A stretch of 27,416 nucleotides of DNA from contig JAEXRD010000030.1 in NCBI GenBank assembly GCA_023438245.1, positions 1-27,416 on the forward strand, read 5' to 3'. The stretch is from Pseudomonadota bacterium. GTDB taxonomy: Bacteria > Desulfobacterota > Desulfovibrionia > Desulfovibrionales > Desulfovibrionaceae. Position numbers and translations under genes: made by a program. Shown here in pieces: positions 1-7,018 of this stretch (its first letter is position 1; each line of letters starts with the position of its first letter). The notes below the pieces were generated by a model. The model saw only the letters and a program-made list of their open reading frames with translations. It was not told the origin of the DNA and did not search any database.

Positions 1-8
1 CTCTCCTC

Positions 9-1091
9 CTACGCCTGCGCCTCGCTGACTCCGGCGGAGGCGAAGGAGGCCATGTCGTTGTAGATGGCCGCCGCGCTTTTGAGCAGGAACATGCACAGCG
101 CCGCGCCGGTTCCTTCGCCCAGGCGCAGGCCCAGGTCGAGCAGCGGGCGCTTGCCCATGTGCGCCACGGCCAGCGCGTGCCCGGGCTCGGCGCTGGCGTG
201 GGCCAGCACGGTGTAGTCGGCGGTATGCGGGGCCAGTTTCCAGGCGGCCAGGCAGGCGGCGGTGGAGATGAATCCGTCCACGCACACGAGCTGGCGATTG
301 CGCGCCCCGCCGATGATCAGGCCCGCCAGGCAGGCAATTTCGAGACCGCCGAGGGCGGCAAGGATGGCCAGGGGGGAGGACGAGGCGATGACGGGCGCGT
401 GCAGGGCCAGCGCGCGCTGGATGACCTGGGTCTTGTGGGACACGGCCCTGGGGGCCAGGCCGGTGCCGGGTCCGGTCATGGGCGCGGGATCGAGGCCGAG
501 AAGGGCGCAGTAGAGCGCGGTGGAGGGCGTGGTGTTGCCGATGCCCATGTCGCCGGTGCCGAGCACGCGCACGCCCTCGGCCAGGGCGCGGTCGGCCAGC
601 TCGACGCCCAGGAGCAGGGCGCGCAGGCACTCCTCCTCGGTCATGGCCGGGGCCTTGGCCAGGTTGGCGGTTCCCTGGGCCACCTTGCCCTGGATGAGCC
701 GGGGATGGTCGGGGAAGGGGCCGCCCAGGCAGCCCGCGTCCACCACGTAGAGTTCGGCCCCGGCGGTGTTGGCCAGCACGTTGATGCCCGCGCCGCCGCC
801 CACGAAGTTCAGCACCATCTGGCGCGTGACCTCCTGCGGGAACAGGCTCACGCCCTCCTCCACCACGCCGTGGTCGCCCGCCACGGTGTACACGCGGCAG
901 GGCGCGGCCTGGGGCGGCAGGCCGTTCTGGACCAGGAAGAGCTGCAGGGCCAGTTCCTCCAGGCGGCCCAGGCTGCCCTGGGGCTTGGTCAGGTTGTCCA
1001 GGTGGGCCTGGCCCATGGGCGCCAGCGCGCGGTCCACGGGGCTGATGGCGGAGATGACGGAATTCAGTCGGTCGCGAAGCTGGGCGGGCAT
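9..1091 (-). CDS. cobT: Nicotinate-nucleotide--dimethylbenzimidazole phosphoribosyltransferase CobT
   Basis: CobT transfers the phosphoribosyl group of nicotinate mononucleotide to 5,6-dimethylbenzimidazole, giving alpha-ribazole phosphate for the lower ligand loop of cobalamin; it acts in the cytoplasm. The 360-residue product matches the usual ~350. Visible family motifs are TKPQGSLGRLE near the N-terminus, AGDHGV, GDMGIGNTTPS (about 180-190), EPGHALA and GLRLGEGTGA, whose Glu (about 326) corresponds to the catalytic Glu of the Salmonella enzyme. The ATG at 1091 was chosen over an upstream in-frame ATG at 1187. It follows a GAGGAC ribosome binding site at good spacing, and the upstream extension would run through the terminator and riboswitch. 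The gene has its own B12 riboswitch leader. Its stop is complete at 9-11. Very confident on function. Confidence 0.96.
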   Translation of the reverse strand: MPAQLRDRLNSVISAISPVDRALAPMGQAHLDNLTKPQGSLGRLEELALQLFLVQNGLPPQAAPCRVYTVAGDHGVVEEGVSLFPQEVTRQMVLNFVGGGAGINVLANTAGAELYVVDAGCLGGPFPDHPRLIQGKVAQGTANLAKAPAMTEEECLRALLLGVELADRALAEGVRVLGTGDMGIGNTTPSTALYCALLGLDPAPMTGPGTGLAPRAVSHKTQVIQRALALHAPVIASSSPLAILAALGGLEIACLAGLIIGGARNRQLVCVDGFISTAACLAAWKLAPHTADYTVLAHASAEPGHALAVAHMGKRPLLDLGLRLGEGTGAALCMFLLKSAAAIYNDMASFASAGVSEAQA

Positions 1092-1113
1092 GTGGTCCTC
1101 GGATGTTGGAGTC

Positions 1114-1160
1114 AAAAAAAGAAGGGTTCCGGCGGGCGCACTGAAGGCCAGCCGGAACCC
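1114..1160 (-). terminator. Intrinsic terminator acting as the riboswitch expression platform
   Basis: On the minus strand GGGTTCCGGC and GCCGGAACCC form a perfect 10-bp stem (plus coordinates 1151-1160 and 1124-1133), followed by a run of seven T (1114-1120). It lies between the B12 riboswitch and the cobT start at 1091, where a transcription-terminating expression platform would be expected. Structure is seen directly; the switching role is inferred. Confidence 0.88.
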
Positions 1161-1185
1161 TTTGCCATCGGATTCCTGGAAAAAC

Positions 1186-1372
1186 ACCCGCTGCGGACAG
1201 GTCTTCCGGCTTTCGGATCAGCCGGGGCAGGCGGCCTTCCCGCACGGGTATGCCCGCGCAGTGGCTGGACTTTTCGTCCAAAGCCTGCCCCGTCCCCGAT
1301 TACGGCGGCGGGACCGCCACGGATTCGCACCGTGTTCCGAGATGTCCGCTCGGTGTGTGCTGTGGGTAGCCC
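1186..1372 (-). promoter_or_regulatory. Cobalamin (adenosylcobalamin-type) riboswitch upstream of cobT
   Basis: Read on the minus strand, the region shows the conserved cobalamin riboswitch blocks in order. First GGAACACGGTGCGAATCC, then GGCGGTCCCGCCGCCGTAA, then AAAGTCCAGCCACTG, then the B12-box-like AAGCCGGAAGACCTGTCC (plus 1195-1212), then CGCAGCGGGTG closing toward the 3' end. Cobalamin binding to this family turns down biosynthesis and transport genes, which fits the downstream cobT. Outer borders are approximate because the closing P1 helix is short. It fills most of the 349-base gap between cobT and the divergent gene at 1441. Confidence 0.93.
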
Positions 1373-1440
1373 AGATCGGCCCGGTTTTCAAGGGCGCAGG
1401 GAGGGGGGAGGGGCGGCACGGGCATTGCAATGTCCCTGGC

Positions 1441-2280
1441 GTGAACAAGCCGCTCGCCATACTCCACGCCAACTGCCAGGGCGAGCCCCTGGCGGCCATG
1501 CTGCGGACAAGCCCGGACTTCGGCCCGGTGTTCGAGCCGCGCGTGTACCTGAACTACGCCCGCCAGCCCATCCCGCAGGAGGATTTGGAGCGCTGCGGCC
1601 TGTTCCTGTACCAATACCTGGGGCCGGACTGGGGCGGACTGGCCAGCGAGGCGCTGCTGGCGAGGCTCCCGGCTGGCTGCCCAAGCCTGTGCATTCCCAA
1701 CATATTTTTCCGCGGACCGTGGCCGCTGTGGAGCGGCGCGCCGGGCTTCGACTACCGCGACGAGCTGTTGGACAGGCTCATCGACTCCGGGCTGCCCGCG
1801 CAGGAGGTGCTGCGCCTGTACCTGACCATGCCGCTGGAGAAGAAGTACGACCTGGACGGGCGCCTGCGCGAGACAGTGAAGATCGAGCAGGCGCGGCAGG
1901 CCCGCACGCCCGTCAAATACCTGAACCACGTGCTGGAGCATTGGCGCTCCCGCCCGCTGTTCCACACCGTGAACCACCCCGGCGCGGAGCTGCTGCTGCT
2001 GGCCGCGCGCGGCATCGCCGACCGGCTGGGCCTGGCCCCGCCGGACGGGGACAAGGCCCCCGCCCCGGGCGGCATCTACGCCGACTGCGACCTGCCCGTG
2101 CACCCGCAGGTGGCGGCGCACTACGGCCTCAAATGGGCCGGGCCCAAGACCGCGTTCAACGTGTATGGACGCCGCCGGACCTTCACCGAGTACGCCGTGT
2201 CCTACGTGGCCTGCCGCCAGGCGGGCGTGGCCGATTTCATCGCGTTTTTGAGCGCCGGGAGGGAGCATGGCGGGGCGTAG
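1441..2280 (+). CDS. WcbI-like polysaccharide biosynthesis putative acetyltransferase
   Basis: The 279-residue protein opens with ILHANCQGEPLAAML, the N-terminal signature of the WcbI family (Pfam WcbI). The founding member is a CoA-binding enzyme of Burkholderia capsule assembly, proposed to acetylate the polysaccharide. Other visible elements are IPNIFFRGPWPLW and a Phe-His-Thr-Val-Asn-His-Pro stretch about two thirds in. The start is taken as GTG at 1441, because the family homology begins immediately after it. The only in-frame upstream ATG (1342) would extend the protein antisense to the riboswitch. There is no close Shine-Dalgarno; a GGGAGGGGGGAGGGG tract at about 1399-1413 is too far away, so the start is uncertain. 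The 3' end overlaps the next gene by 14 nt, implying coupled translation with a glycosyltransferase. Substrate unknown. Confidence 0.75.
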   Translation: MNKPLAILHANCQGEPLAAMLRTSPDFGPVFEPRVYLNYARQPIPQEDLERCGLFLYQYLGPDWGGLASEALLARLPAGCPSLCIPNIFFRGPWPLWSGAPGFDYRDELLDRLIDSGLPAQEVLRLYLTMPLEKKYDLDGRLRETVKIEQARQARTPVKYLNHVLEHWRSRPLFHTVNHPGAELLLLAARGIADRLGLAPPDGDKAPAPGGIYADCDLPVHPQVAAHYGLKWAGPKTAFNVYGRRRTFTEYAVSYVACRQAGVADFIAFLSAGREHGGA

Positions 2281-3304
2281 CCTGACCATCGCCTGGGTGG
2301 GCGGCATGTTCACCCAGCACCACATGGAGGCCCTGGGCCACCGCGTGGTGCGCCTGCCGCTCACGGCTCCGGGAGCGTTCTCCTGGGAGGACATCGTTCA
2401 GCGCTGCGGGGGCGCGCCCGACGCCGTGGTGTCGCTGGACCGCAGCCTGCCGCCGCCGCTTCTGGGCGTGGAGCGCTACCCCTGCCTCACGGCCTTCCAC
2501 TGCATCGACAGCCACATCCACGGCTGGTACCCGCTGTACGCCGGGGCCTTCGACCTCTGCGCCGTGAGCCTGAAGGACGACGTGGCCACCTTCGAGGCGG
2601 AGCTTGCGCCGGGGCGCGTCGTCTGGCTGCCGCCCTTTGCCGAGGACCGCTGCCAGCCGCGCACGGTGAGCGAGGCGGACAAGGAATTCGACCTGCTCTT
2701 CGTGGGCACGGTGGACCCGGAGACCACGCCGCTGCGCCATGCCTTCCTGGAGCGGCTGGGCCGCCTGCTGCCGGGACCGGCTGGTTTGGCTGTACGCCGG
2801 GGCGACTACACGCAGCTGTTCCCCAAGGCCCGCGTGGTGCTGAACATCGCCGAGCGCGGCGACCTGAATTTCCGCGTGTTCGAGGCCCTGGCCTGCGGCT
2901 CGTGCCTGCTCACCCCGCGCATCGGCAATGGCCAGGGGGAGCTGTTCGCGGACGGAGTGCATCTGGTCACATACGCCCCGGACGACGAGGCGGACGCGGC
3001 GAAGAAGGCCCGCTCCCTGCTGGCCGATGCGGCACGGCGGGATGCACTCGCCCGCGCCGGGTTTGCGGCCGTGGACGCGGCCCACCGCCCCATGCACCGC
3101 GCCCGGGCGCTGGAGGCGCTGCTGTTCTCCGGCCTGGAGCAGGGGCTGGCGCAGAAGCGCCTGGCCGCGCCGGATTCCGACCCTTGGCAGGCCCGCAGGC
3201 AGGCCCTGCGGCTGCTGTTCCTCTCCTGGGCCGAGCACTGCGGCGACGCCGCGCTGGCCGCCCGCTACCTGTCCGAGGCCAGAACCCTGGCCCGCATGAA
3301 ATAA
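2267..3304 (+). CDS. CgeB-like / family 1-type glycosyltransferase
   Basis: The 345-residue soluble protein has a C-terminal block NFRVFEALACGSCLLTPRIG followed by GELFADGVHLVTY. This is characteristic of the nucleotide-sugar-binding half of CgeB-like glycosyltransferases (Glyco_trans_1_2), where FEALACG binds the donor. An LLFVGTVDPET strand marks the start of the second Rossmann domain, around residue 144. The N-terminal half has IAWVGGMFTQHHMEALGHRV, as in the acceptor-side domain. The ATG at 2267 lies inside the end of the WcbI-like gene and follows GGGAGG at good spacing. Its neighbours suggest surface glycan or glycoprotein decoration. Donor and acceptor cannot be read from sequence. 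Confidence 0.8.
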   Translation: MAGRSLTIAWVGGMFTQHHMEALGHRVVRLPLTAPGAFSWEDIVQRCGGAPDAVVSLDRSLPPPLLGVERYPCLTAFHCIDSHIHGWYPLYAGAFDLCAVSLKDDVATFEAELAPGRVVWLPPFAEDRCQPRTVSEADKEFDLLFVGTVDPETTPLRHAFLERLGRLLPGPAGLAVRRGDYTQLFPKARVVLNIAERGDLNFRVFEALACGSCLLTPRIGNGQGELFADGVHLVTYAPDDEADAAKKARSLLADAARRDALARAGFAAVDAAHRPMHRARALEALLFSGLEQGLAQKRLAAPDSDPWQARRQALRLLFLSWAEHCGDAALAARYLSEARTLARMK

Positions 3305-3313
3305 GGAGCCGCC

Positions 3314-4486
3314 ATGATCCCCCGTCATGCCCGGAACACCGCCCTGCTGCTGGCCGCGAGCCTGCTGCTGGGCTCCTGCTCGGCCTCCGACGCCGTGAGC
3401 ATCGCCCGCGTGGCCAGCGGCGACACCAGCGCGGCCATCGGCATGGCCCGCAGCAAGGCCATCCGCTACGCCACCAACCCCAGCGCCATCGAGGCGGACT
3501 ACAAGCGTTTCCGCAGCCTGCTCTCCACCTTCCGCAAGGCCGTGGGCGGCACCTGGGGCCAGGGCGATGCCCGCGAGGCCCGGCCCAAGGAGTACGTGAA
3601 GTACACCCAGAACTATCTTTCGCGCGCCAGCGTGGACTTCGAGAACGGCAGCATCGTGGTGGAGACGCTCGACCAGGACACCCCGGTGAAGAGCCTGCGC
3701 GAGGCCATCGTCACCACGCTGCTCACCCCCTACGACCCGCGCGCCGTGGACCTCTACTCCGCCGGGCCGGTGAAGCTGGGCGGCAGGCCCTTCCTGCTGG
3801 GCGAGGTCAAGGACCAGCGGGGCCGCAACATCGCCACCGAGTCGGAAGCAGAAGCTTTCGCCCACCACCTGCTGGAATCCCCGCCCCAGGAGCGGCCCTC
3901 CCAGTCCGGAGACAAGCTGGTGCGCTACGTGGTCATCGCCATGACCAGCGACCACATGCAGGTGCGCGCCGCCAAGTTCAAGCCGCTGGTGGAGCAGGCC
4001 GCCGCCCGCTTCCAGGTCAGCCGCAACCTCATCTACGCCATCATCCGCGTGGAGAGCGACTTCAACCCCTACGCCATCAATTCCGTGCCCGCCATCGGGC
4101 TGATGCAGGTGGTGCCGCAGACCGCGGGCAAGGAGATCCACGGGCTGCTCACCGGGCGCGAGAGCGAGCCCACCAAGGCCTTCCTGTTCGAGCCGGAGAA
4201 CAACATCACCTACGGCACGGCCTACCTGCGCCAGCTGGACCGGCGGCACCTCTCCGGCGTGGGCGACGAGCTCTCGCGCGAGTACTGCGTCATCGCCTCG
4301 TACAACGGCGGCGCGGGCGCGCTGCTCAAGACCTTCGACGCCGACCGGAACCGGGCGCTCGCGTCCATCAATGCCCTGCCGCCCATGAAGGTGTTCGAGG
4401 CCATCACCACGCGCCACCGCGCCCAGGAGACCCGCGACTACCTGAAGAAGGTGCTGGCGGCCAAGCGCGAGTTCGTGGGCATGTAG
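3314..4486 (+). CDS. mltC: Membrane-bound lytic murein transglycosylase, MltC type
   Basis: This lipoprotein enzyme cleaves peptidoglycan glycan strands, leaving 1,6-anhydromuramic ends. The 390-residue protein starts with a lipoprotein signal ending LLGSC (lipidated Cys about 22). Next comes an MltC-type N-terminal domain of about 170 residues and a C-terminal SLT domain beginning near 230. The SLT block IIRVESDFNPYA carries the catalytic Glu (about 247), followed by GLMQVVPQTAGK, NITYGTAYL and ASYNGGAG. The C-terminal TTRHRAQETRDYLKKV matches the MltC tail. Start ATG follows AAGGAG at 5 nt, 9 nt after the glycosyltransferase stop, so it probably shares that transcript. MltC is best known in gammaproteobacteria; it could equally be called an MltC-like family member. 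Confidence 0.88.
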   Translation: MIPRHARNTALLLAASLLLGSCSASDAVSIARVASGDTSAAIGMARSKAIRYATNPSAIEADYKRFRSLLSTFRKAVGGTWGQGDAREARPKEYVKYTQNYLSRASVDFENGSIVVETLDQDTPVKSLREAIVTTLLTPYDPRAVDLYSAGPVKLGGRPFLLGEVKDQRGRNIATESEAEAFAHHLLESPPQERPSQSGDKLVRYVVIAMTSDHMQVRAAKFKPLVEQAAARFQVSRNLIYAIIRVESDFNPYAINSVPAIGLMQVVPQTAGKEIHGLLTGRESEPTKAFLFEPENNITYGTAYLRQLDRRHLSGVGDELSREYCVIASYNGGAGALLKTFDADRNRALASINALPPMKVFEAITTRHRAQETRDYLKKVLAAKREFVGM

Positions 4487-4590
4487 GGGGCCGCAGCGGT
4501 TCCATCAGCCCCGGTTATGGGGCCTTCGCGGGAAATGATTGGCCGCGCGCCGCCCTTTGGGCTATTTCAAGGCCCGAAGGAGACACCCCC

Positions 4591-5505
4591 ATGTCCCAAT
4601 CCCCTTTCCAGTCCCCCTCCCAATCCATAGGAACCGCAAACCTCCTCCGCCTGGTGCTGCTCGGGGCCATCTGGGGCGGCTCGTTTTTGTTCATGCGCGT
4701 CAGCGTTCCGGCCTTCGGCCCGGTGCTGCTCATTTTCCTGCGCGTGGCCGTGGGCGCGCTCTTCCTGTGGCTGGTGTGCCGCGCGCTGGCGCTGTCGCGC
4801 ATGGACCTCACCCAGTGGCGGCACTACCTCGTCATCGGGCTGTTCAACTCCGCCCTGCCCTTCACGCTCTTCGCCTGGGGGGCGCAGCGCGCCAGCGCCT
4901 CGCTTTTGTCCATCATGAACTCCACCGCGCCCATCTGGGGCACGCTCATCGGCATGCTCTGGCTCAAGGCCCCGGCCACGCGCCAGTCCCTGCTGGGCCA
5001 GCTCTTCGGCATCGTCGGCGTGGCGGTCATCGTGGGCGGAAACCTGCGCGCGGGGGACACCGAGCAGCTGCTGCCCATGCTGGCCTGCCTGGGGGCCACA
5101 TGCTGCTACGGCATCTCCGGCACGTACACCCGCTGGGCCAAGCTCAAGCTCGACCCGCTGGACATGGCCCACGGCAGCCTCTGGGCGGCCACGCTCTGCC
5201 TGGCCCCGCTGGCGCTGGCAAGCCCCATCCGCCAGACGCCGGACCCCCTCCAGTGGGCCAGCCTGGGCGGCCTGGGCGTCTTGTGCACGGGCGCGGCCTT
5301 CCTGCTCTATTTCCGGCTCATCCGCGACTGCGGGGCCCCGCGCGCGCTCACCGTCACCTTCCTCATCCCGGTGTTCGGCGTGCTCTGGGGCGCGCTGCTG
5401 CTGGGCGAAACGGTGACTCCCACCACCCTGGCCGGGGGCGCGCTGGTACTGCTGGGCACGGCCCTGGCCAACGGGCTCGTTGCCTGGCCCGGCCGGCGCG
5501 GGTAG
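4591..5505 (+). CDS. DMT superfamily permease (EamA family)
   Basis: The 304-residue integral membrane protein has two tandem EamA repeats and about ten hydrophobic segments, the standard drug/metabolite transporter layout. AIWGGSFLFMR is in the first helix of repeat one, and NSTAPIWGTLIG and TVTFLIPVFGVLWGALLLGE sit in the fourth-helix positions of repeats one and two. Such carriers export amino acids, metabolites or drugs; the substrate cannot be predicted. The ATG at 4591 follows GAAGGAG, and upstream in-frame sequence is non-homologous. The 104-nt gap after mltC holds no clear terminator, so read-through is possible. Confidence 0.88.
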   Translation: MSQSPFQSPSQSIGTANLLRLVLLGAIWGGSFLFMRVSVPAFGPVLLIFLRVAVGALFLWLVCRALALSRMDLTQWRHYLVIGLFNSALPFTLFAWGAQRASASLLSIMNSTAPIWGTLIGMLWLKAPATRQSLLGQLFGIVGVAVIVGGNLRAGDTEQLLPMLACLGATCCYGISGTYTRWAKLKLDPLDMAHGSLWAATLCLAPLALASPIRQTPDPLQWASLGGLGVLCTGAAFLLYFRLIRDCGAPRALTVTFLIPVFGVLWGALLLGETVTPTTLAGGALVLLGTALANGLVAWPGRRG

Positions 5506-5625
5506 TTGCTTCCGCGCCAGGAGGCGCAGGGCGCTTTCGGGGGCGGCCCCTGGCCATTTCCCGCTTTATTCTCGCTCCCGCTTCGGGTACAGGGCGGGGA
5601 GTTCTTTCGTGCGAGGAGACGACAC

Positions 5626-6912
5626 ATGCTTGATTTGAAGTTCGTGCAGAGGAATCTGGACGCCGTGGCCCAGGGCCTGAAGAAGCGCTGCAAGACCGAG
5701 CCCGACGTGGCCGAGTTCGCCCGCCTGGACGAGAAGCGCATCGCGCTCATCCGCGAGGCCGAGGCGCTCAAGGCCGAACGCAACTCCGGCTCGGCGGAAG
5801 TGGCCAAGCTCAAGCGCTCCGGCCAGGACGCCACGGAGCTCATGGCCCGCATGTCCTCCATCGGCGAGCGCGTGAAGGAACTGGACGCCGAGCTCTCGGT
5901 CATCGAGGCCGCGGAGAGCGACTGGCTGCTCAAGGTGCCCAACATCCCGCACGAATCCACCCCCGACGGCTGCAGCGAGGACGACAACCCGGTGATCCGC
6001 GTGGTGGGTGAAAAGCCGCAGCTTTCCTTCACTCCCAAGGAACACTGGGAACTGGGCCAGGAGCTGGGCGGGCTGGATTTCGAGCGCGCGGGCAAGATCA
6101 CCGGCTCGCGCTTCTGCGTCAGCTTCGGCTGGGCCGCCAAACTGGAGCGCGCCCTGGCCGCCTTCATGCTCGACGTGGCCGGGGAGCACGGCTACACCGA
6201 GGTGCTGCCGCCGTTCATCGTCAACCGCACGGCCATGACCGGCACCGGCCAGCTGCCCAAATTCGCCGAGGATTTGTTCAAGATCGAGGGCCAGGAATAC
6301 TACCTCATCCCCACCGCCGAGGTGCCGGTGACCAACCTGCACGCGGGCGAGGTGCTGGAGGAAGACCAGCTGCCCACGGCCTACTGCGCGCTGACCCCCT
6401 GCTTCCGCAGCGAGGCCGGCAGCTACGGCAAGGACACCAAGGGGCTCATCCGCCAGCACCAGTTCCACAAGGTCGAGCTGGTGCGCTTCAGCCACCCGGA
6501 AAAGTCCTTCGACGACCTGGAACTGCTCACCGGCCACGCCGAGGAGGTGCTCAGGCGCCTGGGCCTGCACTACCGCGTCATCCAGCTCTGCGGCGGCGAC
6601 CTGGGCTTTTCCTCCTGCAAGACCTACGACATCGAGGTCTGGCTGCCCGGCCAGAACAAGTACCGCGAGATTTCGAGCTGCTCCAACTTCCTGGACTTCC
6701 AGGCCCGGCGGGCGAACATCCGCTTCAAGGCCAAGGGCGCCAAGAAGAGCGAGTACCTGCATACGCTGAACGGCTCCGGCCTGGCCGTGGGCCGCGCCCT
6801 GGTGGCGGTGCTGGAAAACGGCCAGCAGGCCGACGGTTCCGTGCTCATCCCCCCGGCGCTGCGCCCCTACATGGGCGGGCTTGAAAAGATCGAGAAGATC
6901 GAGAAGAAGTAG
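5626..6912 (+). CDS. serS: Seryl-tRNA synthetase
   Basis: SerS charges tRNA-Ser (and tRNA-Sec) with serine in the cytoplasm. The 428-residue length is typical. Residues 1 to about 105 form the N-terminal long coiled-coil arm that contacts the tRNA variable arm (LDLKFVQRNLDAV, then heptad-rich charged sequence). The class II core follows, with the serine-binding IPTAEVPVTNLH, motif 2 FRSEAGSYGKDTKGLIRQHQ and motif 3 GSGLAVGRALVAVLENGQ. The ATG at 5626 is preceded by GAGGAG at 7 nt. The 120-nt leader is GC-rich with small hairpins such as GCGCCAGGAGGCGC (5513-5526), but I recognise no regulatory RNA. A strong terminator follows. Confidence 0.98.
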   Translation: MLDLKFVQRNLDAVAQGLKKRCKTEPDVAEFARLDEKRIALIREAEALKAERNSGSAEVAKLKRSGQDATELMARMSSIGERVKELDAELSVIEAAESDWLLKVPNIPHESTPDGCSEDDNPVIRVVGEKPQLSFTPKEHWELGQELGGLDFERAGKITGSRFCVSFGWAAKLERALAAFMLDVAGEHGYTEVLPPFIVNRTAMTGTGQLPKFAEDLFKIEGQEYYLIPTAEVPVTNLHAGEVLEEDQLPTAYCALTPCFRSEAGSYGKDTKGLIRQHQFHKVELVRFSHPEKSFDDLELLTGHAEEVLRRLGLHYRVIQLCGGDLGFSSCKTYDIEVWLPGQNKYREISSCSNFLDFQARRANIRFKAKGAKKSEYLHTLNGSGLAVGRALVAVLENGQQADGSVLIPPALRPYMGGLEKIEKIEKK

Positions 6913-6943
6913 CGCCGCTTCTTCCGTGCTTTCACCGCTTCGT

Positions 6944-6978
6944 CACGGGCGCGCCATACGGTGCGCCCGTGCTTTTTT
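6944..6978 (+). terminator. Intrinsic terminator after serS
   Basis: A perfect 9-bp stem CACGGGCGC / GCGCCCGTG (6944-6952 with 6963-6971) with a 10-nt loop is followed by C and six T. It ends the serS transcript and insulates the phosphatase gene. Confidence 0.92.
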
Positions 6979-7018
6979 GTATGCTGCGCCGAACCGCAGA
7001 CGGAAAATGGAGGGCGAC

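Noticed and set aside
159..2285. Long open frame on the plus strand antisense to cobT
   Set aside because: It is rich in Gly, Gln, His and Arg, typical of shadow frames in GC-rich DNA, and lies opposite a clear cobT.
2237..4417. 726-residue minus-strand open frame
   Set aside because: It lies opposite the WcbI tail, glycosyltransferase and MltC genes. The low-complexity composition marks it as a shadow frame.
5506..5625. Possible T-box leader upstream of serS
   Set aside because: The leader is short, lacks the T-box sequence and a terminator, and T-boxes on synthetase genes belong mainly to Gram-positive bacteria.
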